Assembly (NCBI RefSeq): GCF_030272615.1
Contig: NC_081414.1
Location: 910,351,009-910,415,008, forward strand
Length of the DNA: 64,000 nt
DNA from: Cryptomeria japonica
Taxonomy: Eukaryota; Streptophyta; Pinopsida; Cupressales; Cupressaceae
Direction: 5' to 3'
Shown here: piece after piece, positions 62,334 through 64,000 of the stretch
Layout of the letters: every line of letters starts with the position of its first letter
Numbering within the stretch: position 1 is the stretch's first letter
Program-made: the position numbers and the translations under genes
Notes under the pieces: generated by a model
What the model saw: the letters and a program-made list of their open reading frames with translations, nothing else
Databases searched by the model: none
What the model was told of the DNA's origin: nothing

Positions 62334-64000
62334 TGTAGCATCATAAATTGTACGCACTTGCTAAAGCAGTACAATTTCACACCTAGTTTAGCACCCGCCT
62401 TGGCGCAGTTTGCATTTTGCATTGCATTTCCCCTTTAGCACATAATTAATCAAATTAATTAGGTCTAAGGTCCTATTTCATCATCCTCCACATCATAAAG
62501 GTGGGCCCTTTCATTAAAGTGTGCCCCTTTTCATTTTATTCCTCCAATACATCATCTAATCAAAAACCCTAATTAGGCCTTCTTTTGAACTTGGGGGCTT
62601 GATTTCGGGGGTCAAAACATCTCGAAATCACCTGTAACTTCGGGATTCTCTCTAAAATCATCATATCCGACGGCCCTGAAAATTTGGTGAAAAGTTTCCG
62701 GGACCATGGTGCCCGGAGTGCACACGGTCTCAGACATTTTTCCCAAAATTTTAGGAGCACGATCCAATCATAAAATAAAGCTTAACCCCAAGAAATTGGC
62801 GGGATATTCAATCTCTAGGTCAGCCAAAAGTTGGAATTAAGACCTAGGGTTTCATACATAAGAGCTCTCTTTCTTCATTGGAAAGGATCCAAATTTTTTT
62901 TTCAGGAACCTCATATGCAGCGAAAGAGCAGATCTTTGAAGACTTCAACAACTCTCAACATTCATCCTCCAAGCATTCATCAAATCCATTCATTCACTTA
63001 GGGCTTTGAAGGCATTGAAGAGCAATAAGGGATCACCGACTGAAGATTGGCTTGTACCCCTCCCTTGGGGTTGGGTATGATTTCATGTTGTTTTCATGTC
63101 TTTGCATAGGCCTCATTATGTCACTTGCATTGATGCTTTAGATCATTTGGCATCTTGATTTGGAGCATTTACATTTTCATTTACAAGCAATTAGGGTTTA
63201 CTTTCTAGGTTGCTCTAGTTTGCTTACTTGCATTTTAGATCTTGCACACACACAAGGTCTGCACACACACTACTTTTACAATACAACTTGGCTATTCATG
63301 GAGGTGGAAATCACCAAAGCGGGGGTTTGACTAAGGCAAAACCCTATATAGCCGCCCAAACACCTTTTCAGATATAAGTGCAGATTTCAGGATTCAGACG
63401 ACGCCGCAAGTTGCAGATCTGAAAGAAGCAGACGGAGACTGAACCATATACCAAGTTTCAGAGTAGAAGACCAGGACAGGGGCGTGGGGCGCCCTGGTCT
63501 TGCCAGGACAGGGGCGCTAGGTGCCTTGGTCCCTGGGACAGGGGCGCTGGGCACCCTGGTCCTCCTGACAGACAACAAGTCTTGGCAGTTCCAACAGTTT
63601 TCCAGGTTGCAAAGTGGCAGTTTCAGGTGTAGTTTCAAGTGCAGAATCTAGACAGTGGCGCCCGCGCCCCGTCCTGAACATTTTCACTTAGATTTTGACT
63701 CCGGGTACACATCTGCATTCTTGTCTTGTCCTTATGTTTGCAGCTTTCCATTGTTTAAGTTCAATTCTGCAATCTTGTTATTAGTTCATACTTACATTTT
63801 GGGGTTAGGAATTGAACTTGCATAATCTTACCTTTCAATTACAACAAAGGAATAGAAACCCTAATAGGTAGCCCGTGGCTCTCTCTTTCACCAAAAAGAA
63901 GTAGCCAATTGTGCGATACCTCTAGGCTCTTTCGTATTCCGTAATGTGTGTCAAAAGGTAGGATTAGGACATGTTAGCCTAGTCTCACTTTTTCCCCCAC
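62334..64000 (+). repeat. 3' LTR of the younger Tat element (runs to the window edge)
   Basis: It matches 51303-52970 over its whole visible length. By eye there are roughly 50 differences, mostly transitions, plus one or two single-base indels. The window ends a few bases before the expected LTR end CACACA. Confidence 0.93.

Larger units (their letters stand above)
51303..64000 (+). mobile_element. Younger Tat-type Ty3/gypsy element with antisense PMD gene, nested in the older one
   Basis: Order: 5' LTR (51303-52973), primer-binding site, short leader, protease/G-patch/RT/RNH/aRNH/integrase (53171-58718), spacer, antisense spliced PMD gene (61750-59313), polypurine tract, 3' LTR (62334 to the window edge). 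The element interrupts the protease of the older, oppositely oriented element at 51302/51303. Total length about 12.7 kb. The LTRs look ~97% identical by eye, so it is an insertion of moderate age. Confidence 0.92.

Overview
This is plant nuclear DNA, most likely from a gymnosperm with a large genome. The case rests on one intron-bearing plant gene, plant-type LINEs, a hAT transposase relic, and Ty3/gypsy elements of the Tat type (RT-RNase H followed by a second, archaeal-type RNase H), set in long AT-rich stretches with no genes. The gymnosperm assignment is inference from overall character, not proof. There are no bacterial features.

Layout. (1) 732-5113 (+) is the only likely host gene: a five-exon PHP-domain phosphoesterase, followed by a threefold ~310-bp tandem repeat. 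(2) 9407-17277 (-) is a nearly full-length L1-type LINE with poly(A) tail, probable target-site duplications, and a 4-nt ATGA overlap between ORF1 and ORF2. (3) 18470-18960 (-) is a hAT transposase C-terminal relic; tandem and dispersed repeats follow. (4) 22912-28821 (-) is a second, 5'-truncated and decayed LINE, unusual in carrying a further long reading frame downstream of ORF2. (5) 28822-40980 is mostly AT-rich DNA without genes, holding one decayed LTR (37463 to ~38900). (6) 40981-51302 (-) is the 3' part of an older Tat element. (7) 51303-64000 (+) is a younger Tat element inserted into the protease region of the older one; its 3' LTR runs to the window edge.

The most interesting system is in regions 6 and 7. 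Both Tat elements carry, between the end of pol and the 3' LTR and on the opposite strand, an intron-containing gene for a plant mobile domain (PMD) protein with a low-complexity or acidic middle and a coiled-coil tail. The host PMD proteins MAIN and MAIL1 act in transposon silencing, so an element-borne antisense PMD gene is a candidate for interaction with host silencing (inference). Intron 1 of the older PMD copy holds seven hairpin-forming repeats whose stems covary around a constant loop. The older PMD frame is broken by nine stops, all explicable as C-to-T changes, with no frameshift seen over ~1.97 kb. The younger element has no recognisable gag capsid or zinc-knuckle domain upstream of its protease.

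Exon boundaries, LTR edges and divergence estimates were made by eye from the sequence.
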